In this document: piece by piece, positions 9,852 through 18,702 of the stretch
Position numbering within the stretch: position 1 is the first letter of the stretch
Layout: each line of letters begins with the position of its first letter
Source: Shewanella mangrovi
GTDB lineage: Bacteria; Pseudomonadota; Gammaproteobacteria; Enterobacterales; Shewanellaceae
DNA length: 64,000 nucleotides
Assembly (NCBI RefSeq): GCF_000753795.1
Contig: NZ_JPEO01000021.1
Location: 1 to 64,000 of the forward strand
Reading direction: 5' to 3'
Translations under genes and position numbers: made by a program
The notes under the pieces: model-generated
The model's database searches: none
Seen by the model: only the letters and a program-made list of their open reading frames with translations
Told to the model about the DNA's origin: nothing

Positions 9852-10493
9852 TTAGTTGCTTTGAGAAAGACTAAGATAGTGTTGTTCAATGCGATTAATC
9901 GTCTCGAATGACGTTTCTGTCGCATAGGCGCGAAACAGCATCAGCAGTCGAAGCACCCCATCATAAATGGCACTTTTGGTAATGCTTTTCATGGTGGTTT
10001 GCGTAAGTTGATAGCTAATCCAAAAACTCACAATCATTTTTACCGTATCTGCCAACGCAGGAATATGGGCCGATTCAATTTTCAAAAAGCCGTCGTTACA
10101 CAACTGGGTTAGCAGCTTACATACATGGTCTTGTAGCCTTGTTTGTACCTTGAGATAGCGCGCTTTGAGTTGTTCATCCCGACTCAAAATATCGGCTAAG
10201 TTGGTATAAACAAAACGGAATTGCCACAGCGCGTAAAATACCGCATCGAAGTATTTGATCAGCAGTTCAATGTTAAGCGCTTCATCGTGATACGGCTGAA
10301 ATGCCGATTCTAAGTGCTGCTCATATTGCTGAAAGATGCTTAGGATGATGTCCTCTTTATTACGAAAATGGTAATACAGGTTGCCTGGGCTCATGCCCAA
10401 ATGCGCGGCGATATGATTAGTGGTGGTACTACGCTCACCATGTTCGTTAAAGAGCTGGAGACTCGCTTGAATGATACGGTCGCGGGTTTTCAT
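9852..10493 (-). CDS. TetR-family transcriptional regulator
   Basis: A 213-aa regulator with an N-terminal TetR helix-turn-helix (about 3-55), including TTTNHIAAHLGMSPGNLYYHFRNKEDI. The C-terminal ligand domain is helical and not assignable. It is divergent from waaA with about 90 bases between the starts, so it may regulate waaA, itself or a distant target. The effector is unknown. Confidence 0.88.
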   Translation of the reverse strand: MKTRDRIIQASLQLFNEHGERSTTTNHIAAHLGMSPGNLYYHFRNKEDIILSIFQQYEQHLESAFQPYHDEALNIELLIKYFDAVFYALWQFRFVYTNLADILSRDEQLKARYLKVQTRLQDHVCKLLTQLCNDGFLKIESAHIPALADTVKMIVSFWISYQLTQTTMKSITKSAIYDGVLRLLMLFRAYATETSFETINRIEQHYLSLSQSN

Positions 10494-10585
10494 GGCAATC
10501 CTTGAATCAATAGGGCCTTGCTTATGCGGTGGGCGCGTCTATGTTACCATTGCCGTTTCAGTGGTAAACCTGATTGATAACGCGC

Positions 10586-11857
10586 ATGAACCGCATTTGC
10601 TACTCGTTTTTATTGTACCTGCTTACGCCAATATTGCTGATTTATTTAACGATTCGTGCGATCAAAAGCGCGGATTATCGCGGCCGTTGGGCGGAGCGAT
10701 TTGGTTTGACGCGATTACAGCGCAGCGATGTGCTGATCCACAGCGTATCAATGGGCGAAACTCAAGCCGCCATTCCGTTCATCAAAAAGATTAAGCAGCA
10801 ATATCCGCAGCTGTCGATTACCGTTACTACCACCAGTCCTACCGGATCAAAGTTGGTCACCAAAGCGTTTGGTGACAGCGTGCAGCACTGTTATCTGCCG
10901 TTTGATCTGCCGCTGTGCATCAAACGTTTTTTGCGCCAACTCCAGCCTAACTTGCTGATTGTGATGGAAACTGAGCTGTGGCCAAATCTACTGCATTACA
11001 GCAAGCAGCGTGGCGCCAACATCATGCTGGCTAATGCGCGCTTGTCTGCAAAATCGGCGCTGGGCTATGAAAAATGGTCCAAGTTAAGCGGCCCGATGCT
11101 CAAGCAACTGGATTTAATCGCGGTGCAAACTCCTGAAGAAGCGCAGCGCTTTATCGCCCTCGGCGTACCGCAACCGCGGGTGCATATCTGTGGCAGTTTG
11201 AAGTTCGACTTAACCCTAGATGCCGCGCAACTTGCGCCTTACCAGGCGTTGAAACAGCAATGGCAACGTTCGGTGGTGTGGGTAGCAGGCAGCGTGCATC
11301 CCGGCGAGTTTGCCGCAGTGCTTGAATGTCATCAGCAGATTTTGCAGCGTTGGCCTGATGCACTGCTCATTATGGTGCCCCGTCATCCGGAGCAATTTGA
11401 TAACGCCGCCACCGCAATTAATGATGCTGGATTTGAATGTGTGCGTCGCAGTGCGCAGCAACCGGTCATCAAAAAAACTCAAGTGTTACTCGGTGACACC
11501 ATGGGTGAAATGCTCGGCTGGTATGCGTGTGGTGATTTGGCCTTCGTTGGTGGCTCACTGATTGTGATGGGCGGCCATAATCCGCTGGAACCCGCGGCAT
11601 TAGGGTTACCAATTCTGCAAGGGCCAAACTATCGCGACTTTTTAGAGATCAGCACCATTTTGCAAGAAGCTGGCGCAATGCAGATTGTGGCGGACGGCGA
11701 CGCAATGGCTCGCGCCGCGATAAATTTGTTGAGTGATGTTGAACAAAAGTCCGCCGCAGGCCATGCGGGGTTAAACGTGGTCGAGATTAATCGCGGTACG
11801 CTGGCGCGACAATTTGCGGTGGCAGCGCCGTTGCTGAATCAGATTACGCACGAGTAG
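10586..11857 (+). CDS. waaA: Kdo transferase WaaA
   Basis: 3-deoxy-D-manno-octulosonic acid transferase of 423 aa, a GT30 enzyme that adds Kdo to lipid IVA at the inner membrane. It has an N-terminal membrane helix (CYSFLLYLLTPILLIYL), the acceptor motif RWAERFGL, HSVSMGETQAAIPFI with the catalytic Glu, and the donor-site segment GGHNPLEPAALGLPIL. I chose the ATG at 10586 because it aligns with the E. coli start; an in-frame TTG 12 bases earlier is the alternative. kdkA lies convergent just downstream, which suggests phosphorylated single-Kdo chemistry as in Haemophilus or Vibrio. Confidence 0.95.
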   Translation: MNRICYSFLLYLLTPILLIYLTIRAIKSADYRGRWAERFGLTRLQRSDVLIHSVSMGETQAAIPFIKKIKQQYPQLSITVTTTSPTGSKLVTKAFGDSVQHCYLPFDLPLCIKRFLRQLQPNLLIVMETELWPNLLHYSKQRGANIMLANARLSAKSALGYEKWSKLSGPMLKQLDLIAVQTPEEAQRFIALGVPQPRVHICGSLKFDLTLDAAQLAPYQALKQQWQRSVVWVAGSVHPGEFAAVLECHQQILQRWPDALLIMVPRHPEQFDNAATAINDAGFECVRRSAQQPVIKKTQVLLGDTMGEMLGWYACGDLAFVGGSLIVMGGHNPLEPAALGLPILQGPNYRDFLEISTILQEAGAMQIVADGDAMARAAINLLSDVEQKSAAGHAGLNVVEINRGTLARQFAVAAPLLNQITHE

Positions 11858-11904
11858 CACACCCGCTAGTGAAAGCTAACGCGCGCAGTTTATTCCGTTC
11901 GGTG

Positions 11905-12636
11905 TTAGCTATTCTCAAGCCCAATTGGATTAACTTGTTGGTAGCCTGCAATTAACTGTTGCCAACAATGTTCATCAAACGCCAGTGTTGGCTGTTTGCC
12001 ATGCTCTTTTCTAAACGATCGCAGTAACCGTTCCATGTTGCTGCGTTGCCAGTCGGGCGTGGCATCGCGCAGTTCACCGCGGTCAAAATCAATCAGGTAA
12101 AACTGACCATCACTCAGCAGAATATTCTTAGCATTGAGATCCGCATGATACACACCGCGATGGTGGAACTTAGCGATCAGCTGACCTAGCGCTTGCCACT
12201 CCGTATCTGTTAGCGCGCGTTCTGCTAGCAAGCCCACCAAATCCTGCGCATTCGGCAAAAGTTTCGTGAGAATATCAGCGCGATAAACAAACCCACTGCG
12301 CACCACTTGTGCGGCGATAGGTTTAGGCACCGCAAAGCCTTCATCGTATAGCTGTTCGAGCAGTTGTAACTCAGCAAAGGCGCGAGTGTTTTCGTAACCA
12401 GAAAACGGATAAGCATCTTTGATCAGTTTGGCAATTAAGCCGCCCCGCCAGTAATGGCGCAGTGCCCAACGCTCACTCTCATGCGCAACAAACCAAGTGA
12501 TATTGCGGCCACTGGAGCTGCCAACCACGGCGTTTTGCTGGCGCCAGAAGGCCTCAGTAAACCATTCGGGGCTTATTTCAGTGGGGGTGTCGTGACAAAA
12601 AGCAATTTGGCCGTGGGCGGTTTTTTTTAATTGCAT
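11905..12636 (-). CDS. kdkA: Kdo kinase KdkA
   Basis: A 243-aa small-molecule kinase of the eukaryotic-type fold that phosphorylates the Kdo residue of lipid A precursors, acting on the cytoplasmic face. It has the N-terminal ALRHYWRGGLIAKL region typical of KdkA, the catalytic loop YHADLNAKNILL and the metal-binding LIDFDRGELR (DFD in place of DFG). Presence beside waaA supports the specific KdkA assignment over the related WaaP/InaA kinases. It converges on waaA, with 47 bases between the stops. Confidence 0.88.
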   Translation of the reverse strand: MQLKKTAHGQIAFCHDTPTEISPEWFTEAFWRQQNAVVGSSSGRNITWFVAHESERWALRHYWRGGLIAKLIKDAYPFSGYENTRAFAELQLLEQLYDEGFAVPKPIAAQVVRSGFVYRADILTKLLPNAQDLVGLLAERALTDTEWQALGQLIAKFHHRGVYHADLNAKNILLSDGQFYLIDFDRGELRDATPDWQRSNMERLLRSFRKEHGKQPTLAFDEHCWQQLIAGYQQVNPIGLENS

Positions 12637-12721
12637 GTTAATGAGTATCTAAAGCGTTAGCACCTGACGCCATTCTACATTAAGATCTGAGCCTTGCACT
12701 TAATAAGCCTTGATAAATCCG

Positions 12722-13762
12722 ATGCGTTTTGACCCCAGCCAAATGAAATCTCTCTGTATTCTGCGTCTGTCTGCGATTGGCGATGTCTGCCACGCGGTTG
12801 CTATGGTGCAGGCTATTCAGCGGCAATATCCGCAGCTACCGATCACTTGGGTGATTGGTAAGGTGGAATATCAACTGCTGAAGCATCTGCCGGGAGTAGA
12901 TTTTGTCATCTTTGATAAATCTTTGGGCTGGAAGAGCTATGGCGATCTGAAACGCAAACTCGGCGGGCGTAAATTCGATGTGCTGCTGCATATGCAAGTG
13001 GCGGCTCGAGCGACCATTGCATCACTGATGATCAAGGCCAAAGTCCGTATTGGCTTTGATCGGGCGCGCGCCAAAGAAGGTCAATGGCTGGTGACCAACG
13101 AACGGGTCAAGCCGCTGGCAACACCGCACGTGCTGGAAGGCTTTATGGGCTTTGCCGAAAAAATCGGCGTGACCGATTTAACGCCGCAGTGGCATATTCC
13201 CATCCCAGAATCAGATATGGCGTTTGCCGAGCAACAACTGCCGAGTAATGAAAAGGCCTTGGTGATCTGCGCTGCTGCTAGCAAAGCGGAACGCAACTGG
13301 TTGCCAGAGCGCTATGCCGCCGTCGCGGATTACGCCGTAGCCAAAGGCTTTAAAGTGTATCTGTGCGGTGGCCCGGCGCAATTAGAAAAAGATTTAGCGG
13401 TCAATATCATCAAGCACAGTCAATCTGAGTTGACCAATCTGGTGGGACAAACCTCCCTTGTGCAACTGCTGGCGATGCTAAAACGCGCCACGATTGCACT
13501 GGCACCCGATACTGGTCCTGCGCATATGGCTGTCACTCAAGGCACGCCAGTTATTGGTTTATATGCCCATTCCAACCCCGGTCGCACAGGCCCTTATCTC
13601 TATCGCGATTATGTCGCCAGTGTTTACGAGCGAGTGATTACCGAACAATATCCAAAGCAAACAATAGCTTGGGGAAAGCGCGCGAAAGGTGAGAACTTAA
13701 TGGAAAAGATCTCTGTAGAATGCGTATATCACTTGTTTGATAAAGCGATGGCCGTTGAATAA
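12722..13762 (+). CDS. ADP-heptose:LPS heptosyltransferase (GT9 family)
   Basis: Glycosyltransferase family 9 protein of about 346 aa, predicted to add L-glycero-D-manno-heptose to the LPS inner core. It has the N-terminal ILRLSAIGDVCHAVAM motif typical of GT9 enzymes, the acceptor-side RIGFDRARAKEG, and the donor-site segment APDTGPAHMAVTQGTPVIGLY. I prefer the ATG at 12722; a TTG 12 bases upstream and an ATG at 12743 are alternatives, none with a strong ribosome site. Whether it is heptosyltransferase I, II or another cannot be decided from motifs. It is divergent from kdkA. Confidence 0.85.
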   Translation: MRFDPSQMKSLCILRLSAIGDVCHAVAMVQAIQRQYPQLPITWVIGKVEYQLLKHLPGVDFVIFDKSLGWKSYGDLKRKLGGRKFDVLLHMQVAARATIASLMIKAKVRIGFDRARAKEGQWLVTNERVKPLATPHVLEGFMGFAEKIGVTDLTPQWHIPIPESDMAFAEQQLPSNEKALVICAAASKAERNWLPERYAAVADYAVAKGFKVYLCGGPAQLEKDLAVNIIKHSQSELTNLVGQTSLVQLLAMLKRATIALAPDTGPAHMAVTQGTPVIGLYAHSNPGRTGPYLYRDYVASVYERVITEQYPKQTIAWGKRAKGENLMEKISVECVYHLFDKAMAVE

Positions 13763-13769
13763 ATAACAG

Positions 13770-13820
13770 CAAATTGAGATTGGTTGAGAGAAACCTATCT
13801 ACCCAATTTGTTTTTATTTT
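13770..13820 (+). terminator. Terminator after the heptosyltransferase
   Basis: Long composite hairpin: CAAATTG pairs with CAATTTG, AGAT with ATCT, and GGTT with AACC around a GAGAGA loop. It is followed directly by a T-rich tract (13811-13820) just after the stop at 13762. Confidence 0.75.
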
Positions 13821-13862
13821 AGCTGTCATTCCGCTGTTTAAATATGTATCAATGACAGCAAA

Positions 13863-13888
13863 CAATAGCTGTTACGTAACAGCTATTG
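13863..13888. promoter_or_regulatory. 26-bp perfect palindrome upstream of yjbE
   Basis: The half site CAATAGCTGTTAC is followed immediately by its exact reverse complement GTAACAGCTATTG. There is no loop and no T run, so it does not look like a terminator. It looks like a binding site for a dimeric regulator, or a cruciform, about 250 bases upstream of yjbE. The regulator is not identified. Confidence 0.5.
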
Positions 13889-14011
13889 GTCATTAACAAA
13901 GTTAAAAGCCGTTCGAAAATCCCGAAATTCCCACATACCAAATACAGCAATATCAAGTAATTATACTGTTTTTTGAACCCAATCTTTTTTACGGTAAATT
14001 AGATAATCAGC

Positions 14012-14040
14012 TTGACCTCGTATTGCGATACGATTACATT
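14012..14040 (+). promoter_or_regulatory. Candidate yjbE promoter
   Basis: TTGACC (14012-14017), a 17-base spacer and TACATT (14035-14040) resemble a sigma-70 promoter. The spacer contains an inverted repeat CGTAT-TGCG-ATACG (14019-14032), which could be an operator. The start of transcription would lie near 14047, giving a leader of about 93 bases. Confidence 0.35.
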
Positions 14041-14139
14041 TAGAGCAGTTTTTGCTGTAACGAATAGTGTCAGAATCCGTTTCGCGGCCTCACTATCCTC
14101 GTTTGCACAACTTTTATCTATGTCTACAAGGAGTTTGCT

Positions 14140-14418
14140 ATGAAGAAAAGTGCAATTGCGATGTTGACCGCATCTTTATTGTTTGCGGGATCTGCAATGG
14201 CTGCTGAAGGTGCTGGTGCTGGTGCTGGTGCTGGTGGTGCTGGCTTTGGCGGTTTAGGTGTTGCTGGTTTGACGACCATTGGTGTCGCGGTAGCTGCCGG
14301 TGTTGTTGTTGCTGTTGATAACAATAACAACGACAGCAGTGATCCTACCGACCCAATTAATCCTCCAGGTACAGGTACTACAGGTACTACAGGTACAGGT
14401 ACTACAGGTACCAACTAA
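14140..14418 (+). CDS. yjbE: YjbE-like small exported protein
   Basis: A 92-aa protein with a clear Sec signal peptide (about 1-22, cleavage after AMA). Next comes a Gly/Ala-rich low-complexity stretch made of GGTGCT hexamer repeats in the DNA, a hydrophobic segment (about 45-65), an Asn/Asp patch, and a Gly-Thr tail encoded by ACAGGTACT-type repeats. E. coli YjbE has the same plan (signal peptide, low complexity, Thr-rich tail), and the next three genes match yjbF, yjbG and yjbH. Its role in exopolysaccharide production is unknown. The repeats could vary in number by slippage. AAGGAG precedes the ATG. Confidence 0.75.
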   Translation: MKKSAIAMLTASLLFAGSAMAAEGAGAGAGAGGAGFGGLGVAGLTTIGVAVAAGVVVAVDNNNNDSSDPTDPINPPGTGTTGTTGTGTTGTN

Positions 14419-14437
14419 GTTATTGTTTTCATATTAA

Positions 14438-14462
14438 GGCCAGCCTACGCTGGCCTTTTTTT
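14438..14462 (+). terminator. Intra-operon terminator after yjbE
   Basis: GGCCAGC-CTA-CGCTGGCC-type hairpin followed by seven T residues, a strong intrinsic terminator placed between yjbE and yjbF. It probably gives partial termination, so yjbE is made in excess over yjbFGH. Confidence 0.85.
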
Positions 14463-14481
14463 ATCGGTTCATCATAATTCC

Positions 14482-15138
14482 ATGAACAAAAAACTCTTAC
14501 TTGCGCTCTTATGCGCTGTCGGATTAACAGGATGTGGTTCTAAGAGTACTATGGCGTATCAGACGTTTATAGACGCCATATCCGCTCCGCCTAGTTATGA
14601 TATCTCAGCCGAAGATCTTGATAAGCTGCCTTATGCCACTATCTATGGTCAGCTTGGTGATGGTCCACAGGCTGTTATTGTGCTTGCCTATATTAAGGGA
14701 AATGAACGGCAATGGCTGACGGCTCAAAAAGAGAGCCTCACCACGGCTTACGGACGTTTGGTCCGCACTGACGGGCTAGAGCACAATCTCGCCAGCCTAG
14801 TATTCGATACTCAAGACCCACTAGCCTTGCCACTTAATCAGCTGAATGGTGCTAAAGCTACTGGACATGTGGATTTGTTACCGAGCTACAAATTTGGCTT
14901 AAAGTTTGAAAGTCAGTTTGCGGTTAAAGAGCAACAAACGATAAAACTTGGTCCATATAACAAGCGACTTACTCTGGCTGAAGAAACTTTTTCCATCCCC
15001 GAGATTGGCTATCAAGTCATCAATAGATTTTGGCTGGATGATAATGGTTTGGTATGGAAGTCAAAGCAGGCTCCATCACCAGATTTACCAGTTTTTAGTA
15101 TTACGCTGCTTAAACCTTTTAGCGGAGATGTATCATGA
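14482..15138 (+). CDS. yjbF: YjbF-family lipoprotein
   Basis: A 218-aa lipoprotein: signal peptide with lipobox LTGC (Cys 19). The body matches the YjbF/GfcB group expected between yjbE and yjbG (YQTFIDAI near the start, IPEIGYQVINRFWLDDNGLVWKSKQ near the end). The function in exopolysaccharide or group-4-capsule-like export is not established. It overlaps the next gene by 4 bases (ATGA), so it is coupled. The N-terminal part AYQTFIDAISAPPSYDISAE is typical of GfcB proteins. Confidence 0.8.
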   Translation: MNKKLLLALLCAVGLTGCGSKSTMAYQTFIDAISAPPSYDISAEDLDKLPYATIYGQLGDGPQAVIVLAYIKGNERQWLTAQKESLTTAYGRLVRTDGLEHNLASLVFDTQDPLALPLNQLNGAKATGHVDLLPSYKFGLKFESQFAVKEQQTIKLGPYNKRLTLAEETFSIPEIGYQVINRFWLDDNGLVWKSKQAPSPDLPVFSITLLKPFSGDVS

Positions 15139-15866
15139 AACCGCTTTGTTATCTTGTCGCCTGTTTAATTTCTTTCATTTTCGTCGATTCTTCTTATGCT
15201 GCTGCAGAAATGAATGTTTCGGTAACAGGACAAGTTAAATTACCTCCAGCTGTCACGTTTTCAATGGGGGATCGAATCGGTAAGGTGGTAGCAGCCTCTG
15301 AATATACACAAGACGCTTACCTCACAGGTGCGGCTTGGATTAGACAATCTTTTGTGCTGCACCAAAGTGCCCGTCGCTTATTGTTATTGTCAGAATTGCC
15401 CAGTCTTGACTTAAGTCCTGAACTGGCTGCGTCGTTTACCCAGCAGATAGAACAACTGCAAGCCACTGGACGAGTGCCCGTCACGTTTTCTTGGGATTTA
15501 TTGGAGTTGGATCCGCAACAAAACCGCTTCCTGAAGCAAGAAGACCGGTTTTATGTGCCGACTCGTCCGAACACGATAAATATTGTCGGCGCAGTTAGGC
15601 CGTATTCAGTCGCCTTTGTTTCCGGTAAAACCGTTGCCGATTATGCCGCTGAACTAGAGCGGCTCGATGGCGCAAATCCTAGTTATGTGTGGGTTATAGG
15701 GCCAGATACCAGTATTCGTAAAGTGGGTATCGCGTACTGGAATACCGAGCAAGCCTATTTAGCACCAGGAAGTTATGTTTACGTTCCTATTGATGACGAT
15801 GATGAACAGCTGGAGCACTTCCAACAATCACTATTACAACTTTTTGCTGCGCAGTTATTGCCATAA
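15135..15866 (+). CDS. yjbG: YjbG / GfcC-family exopolysaccharide protein
   Basis: Periplasmic protein of 243 aa with a signal peptide (cleavage about residue 23, SYAAA). It has ubiquitin-like folds as in GfcC: VSVTGQVKLPPAVTFSMGDRIGKVV resembles the SLBB/beta-grasp region, and YVPTRPNTINIVGAVRPYSVAF is a second one. GfcC homologues assist polysaccharide export with Wza-type machinery. It is coupled to yjbF and ends directly before the yjbH frame. Confidence 0.8.
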   Translation: MKPLCYLVACLISFIFVDSSYAAAEMNVSVTGQVKLPPAVTFSMGDRIGKVVAASEYTQDAYLTGAAWIRQSFVLHQSARRLLLLSELPSLDLSPELAASFTQQIEQLQATGRVPVTFSWDLLELDPQQNRFLKQEDRFYVPTRPNTINIVGAVRPYSVAFVSGKTVADYAAELERLDGANPSYVWVIGPDTSIRKVGIAYWNTEQAYLAPGSYVYVPIDDDDEQLEHFQQSLLQLFAAQLLP

Positions 15867-15890
15867 ATGTGTTGGAGCCATGGACGATAT

Positions 15891-17975
15891 ATGCAATTTT
15901 CTAAACTGCTAACCTTAACCAGTTTACTTCTGCCCTGTTCAACGTCATGGGGCGCATGGTCTGACCAAGTAACGCCGACACGTAATGACTTTGGCGGTAT
16001 TGGTTTGATGCAGATGCCGACGGCGCGTATGGCGCCGGACGGCGATATGAGTATTAATTACTCAAGAATCAACCCTTATGTCTTTGGTGCGGTTAACTTT
16101 CAACCCCTTCCTTGGATGAGTACCTCAATTCGTTACGTCAGTATTACCAATCGCTTGTATGGGCCTTCTATTGCGGGTGATCAGTCCTATAAAGATAAAG
16201 GGATAGACGTAAAATTCCGTTTATTAGAAGAAAGTTACTATCTGCCAGACGTTGCGGTCGGCTTTCAGGATATTGGGGGAACCGGATTATTCTCCAGTGA
16301 GTATCTTAGTGCCACCAAGCGAGTTGGACCGTTTGATTTTACCCTAGGGATGGCTTGGGGTTATCTCGGGGGCGCTGGCGATATTCAGAACCCATTTTGC
16401 CAAGCTGCTGACAGAATGTGTGACAGAGCTGATTGGCAAGGTGGTAGCGGTGGTACGGTTGATTTTAATAATTTCTTTCGCAGTGAGCGAGTCGGTCTTT
16501 TCGCTGGGGTAGAATATCAAACACCTTGGGATCCATTGACGCTGAAGTTGGAGTGGGATGGTAATGATTATCAGCATGAGCCGCAGAACAATAATCAACC
16601 TCAGGACTCAAGATTTAATGTTGGTATAGTGCTTAAACCAACGGATAATCTCGATCTAAAGCTGTCTTATGAACGTGGTAATACCTTGTCATTTGGTTTT
16701 ACCTTGCATGCTAATTTAATCAATGACGTCATCCGATTTAAGAAAGATCCTCCCGTGAGCAAGCTAGCTGATAAGCCCGCAGAGAAAGATTGGGATAAGG
16801 TCGCCAAGGATTTGGGTAGTAAGGCCGGATTTTATCCGCGCAAGATTTACCAAAACAACCGTCAAGTGATTGTGGAGGGAGTGCAAGGCAAATATCGCGA
16901 TCGCGAAAAGGCCGATGTGCGTGCGGCAGCCATTTTGTATAACGTCACAGACTTGGGAACCCGTGAATATCGCTTTGTTGAGCAATCGGCGGGAATGTCC
17001 GTCGTAGAAACAACGATTGAGCGCAAAACCTTAGAAGAGAAATTAAATTATAATCATGATTTTAATGATACCCCTCAATTGACGGATGTGAACTCACCTG
17101 ATTCACCTATTGGTGAGCAAGTGTGGCAAAAGGAGTCTAATTCCGGGTGGGGGTATTCTGTCAATCCAGGGTTCACTCAGTCTTTGGGGGGCCCTGACGG
17201 CTTCTTGCTCTATCAAGTTAATTTGCGTGGCGGGTTGCGCTATAGCTTTAGCGATAATTTTGAAGTCGGTGGTAATTTAGCGCTTAACCTATTCAACAAC
17301 TTTGATAAATATAAATACGATGGTTTCAGTAACCTGCCGCGCGTAAGAACTTATATTCGTGAATATTTGGTGAACTCGGATGTGGGAATCAGTGATTTGC
17401 AGGCTACTTGGTTTAACCAATTAGGTAGTAGCTGGTATAGCCAAGTTTATGCTGGATATCTTGAGTCCATGTTCGGTGGAGTCGGTGGTGAACTATTGTA
17501 TCGTCCGTTTGGTAAGGATTATGCCTTCGGTGTTGATATTAACGCCGTGAAACAACGTGATTTCAATCAGTTATTTGGTTTTAGGGACTATGAAACCGTT
17601 ACCGGGCATTTTAGTTTTTACTATCAATTGCCTTGGTATAATTTACATTCCGAAATCGATGTCGGCCGTTATTTAGCCAAAGATTATGGTGCGACGTTCT
17701 CTCTCTATCGTGAGTTTGATAACGGCGTTCGATTGGGCGCTTATGCAACGTTCACCGATGTGAGTGCGGAAGAATATGGTGAAGGTAGCTTTACCAAGGG
17801 CGTGTTCTTGTCGATTCCGTTTGATATGTTCTCAACCACAAGCTCTTTGAGTCGTGCCGGGTTGGGATGGACGCCATTAACGCGTGATGGTGGACAAAAA
17901 CTGGGTCGCAAATATTCTTTGTACTATATGACTGAACAACGTGGCGCGAATGAAGTAAAGGCGCGTAAGCAGTAA
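15891..17975 (+). CDS. yjbH: YjbH-family outer-membrane exopolysaccharide protein
   Basis: A 694-aa YjbH/GfcD-family protein, predicted to be a large outer-membrane beta-barrel. It has a signal peptide, then TRNDFGGIGLMQMPTARMAPDG, the family signature at the mature N-terminus. Many alternating aromatic strands follow, including GYSVNPGFTQSLGGPDGFLLY and the C-terminal SLYYM. I chose the ATG at 15891 (MQFSKLLTLTSLLLPC); the earlier in-frame ATG at 15867 overlaps the only ribosome-like GGAG (15874). It is the last gene of the yjb operon and is followed by a strong terminator. YjbEFGH makes an extracellular polysaccharide in E. coli. Confidence 0.88.
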   Translation: MQFSKLLTLTSLLLPCSTSWGAWSDQVTPTRNDFGGIGLMQMPTARMAPDGDMSINYSRINPYVFGAVNFQPLPWMSTSIRYVSITNRLYGPSIAGDQSYKDKGIDVKFRLLEESYYLPDVAVGFQDIGGTGLFSSEYLSATKRVGPFDFTLGMAWGYLGGAGDIQNPFCQAADRMCDRADWQGGSGGTVDFNNFFRSERVGLFAGVEYQTPWDPLTLKLEWDGNDYQHEPQNNNQPQDSRFNVGIVLKPTDNLDLKLSYERGNTLSFGFTLHANLINDVIRFKKDPPVSKLADKPAEKDWDKVAKDLGSKAGFYPRKIYQNNRQVIVEGVQGKYRDREKADVRAAAILYNVTDLGTREYRFVEQSAGMSVVETTIERKTLEEKLNYNHDFNDTPQLTDVNSPDSPIGEQVWQKESNSGWGYSVNPGFTQSLGGPDGFLLYQVNLRGGLRYSFSDNFEVGGNLALNLFNNFDKYKYDGFSNLPRVRTYIREYLVNSDVGISDLQATWFNQLGSSWYSQVYAGYLESMFGGVGGELLYRPFGKDYAFGVDINAVKQRDFNQLFGFRDYETVTGHFSFYYQLPWYNLHSEIDVGRYLAKDYGATFSLYREFDNGVRLGAYATFTDVSAEEYGEGSFTKGVFLSIPFDMFSTTSSLSRAGLGWTPLTRDGGQKLGRKYSLYYMTEQRGANEVKARKQ

Positions 17976-17995
17976 GCGTTGCAGATTTTACCTGC

Positions 17996-18024
17996 TAAAA
18001 AGCCCTGTTTGACAGGGCTTTTTC
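17996..18024 (+). terminator. Terminator of the yjb operon
   Basis: AGCCCTG-TTTGA-CAGGGCT hairpin flanked by an A run and followed by five T residues, 20 bases after the yjbH stop. Confidence 0.9.
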
Positions 18025-18128
18025 ATGCCTGTTACTCAAGGTGAATATTTTTCTGGTGCGCATTATTCCATGGCATACTATGAAAAATTTTTGGCAGCTT
18101 CGTTTCATGTTTTTCAGCGGCGGGCTGA

Positions 18129-18639
<511 letters not shown>

Positions 18640-18641
<2 letters not shown>

Positions 18642-18672
18642 AAAACGCCAACAAATGTCGGCGTTTTTGTTT
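18640..18672 (+). terminator. Terminator of coaD
   Basis: AAAAACGCC paired with GGCGTTTTT around a ten-base loop, directly at the coaD stop and followed by T residues. It may also serve the convergent ABC permease gene. Confidence 0.8.
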
Positions 18673-18702
18673 CGAGAGGGTAATTTAGCTTACCCTTCAA
18701 AT

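Larger units (their letters stand above)
13763..14139. other. Regulatory region upstream of yjbE
   Basis: About 380 non-coding bases. They hold the terminator of the preceding gene, a 26-bp perfect palindrome (13863-13888), a candidate promoter (14012-14040) and a leader of about 90 bases ending in an AAGGAG ribosome site before yjbE. The length and the palindrome suggest regulated expression of the exopolysaccharide operon. Confidence 0.6.

Noticed and set aside
14205-14411. Short tandem repeats in yjbE as a CRISPR-like array
   Set aside because: Units are 6-9 bases, continuous, without spacers, and lie inside a coding frame.
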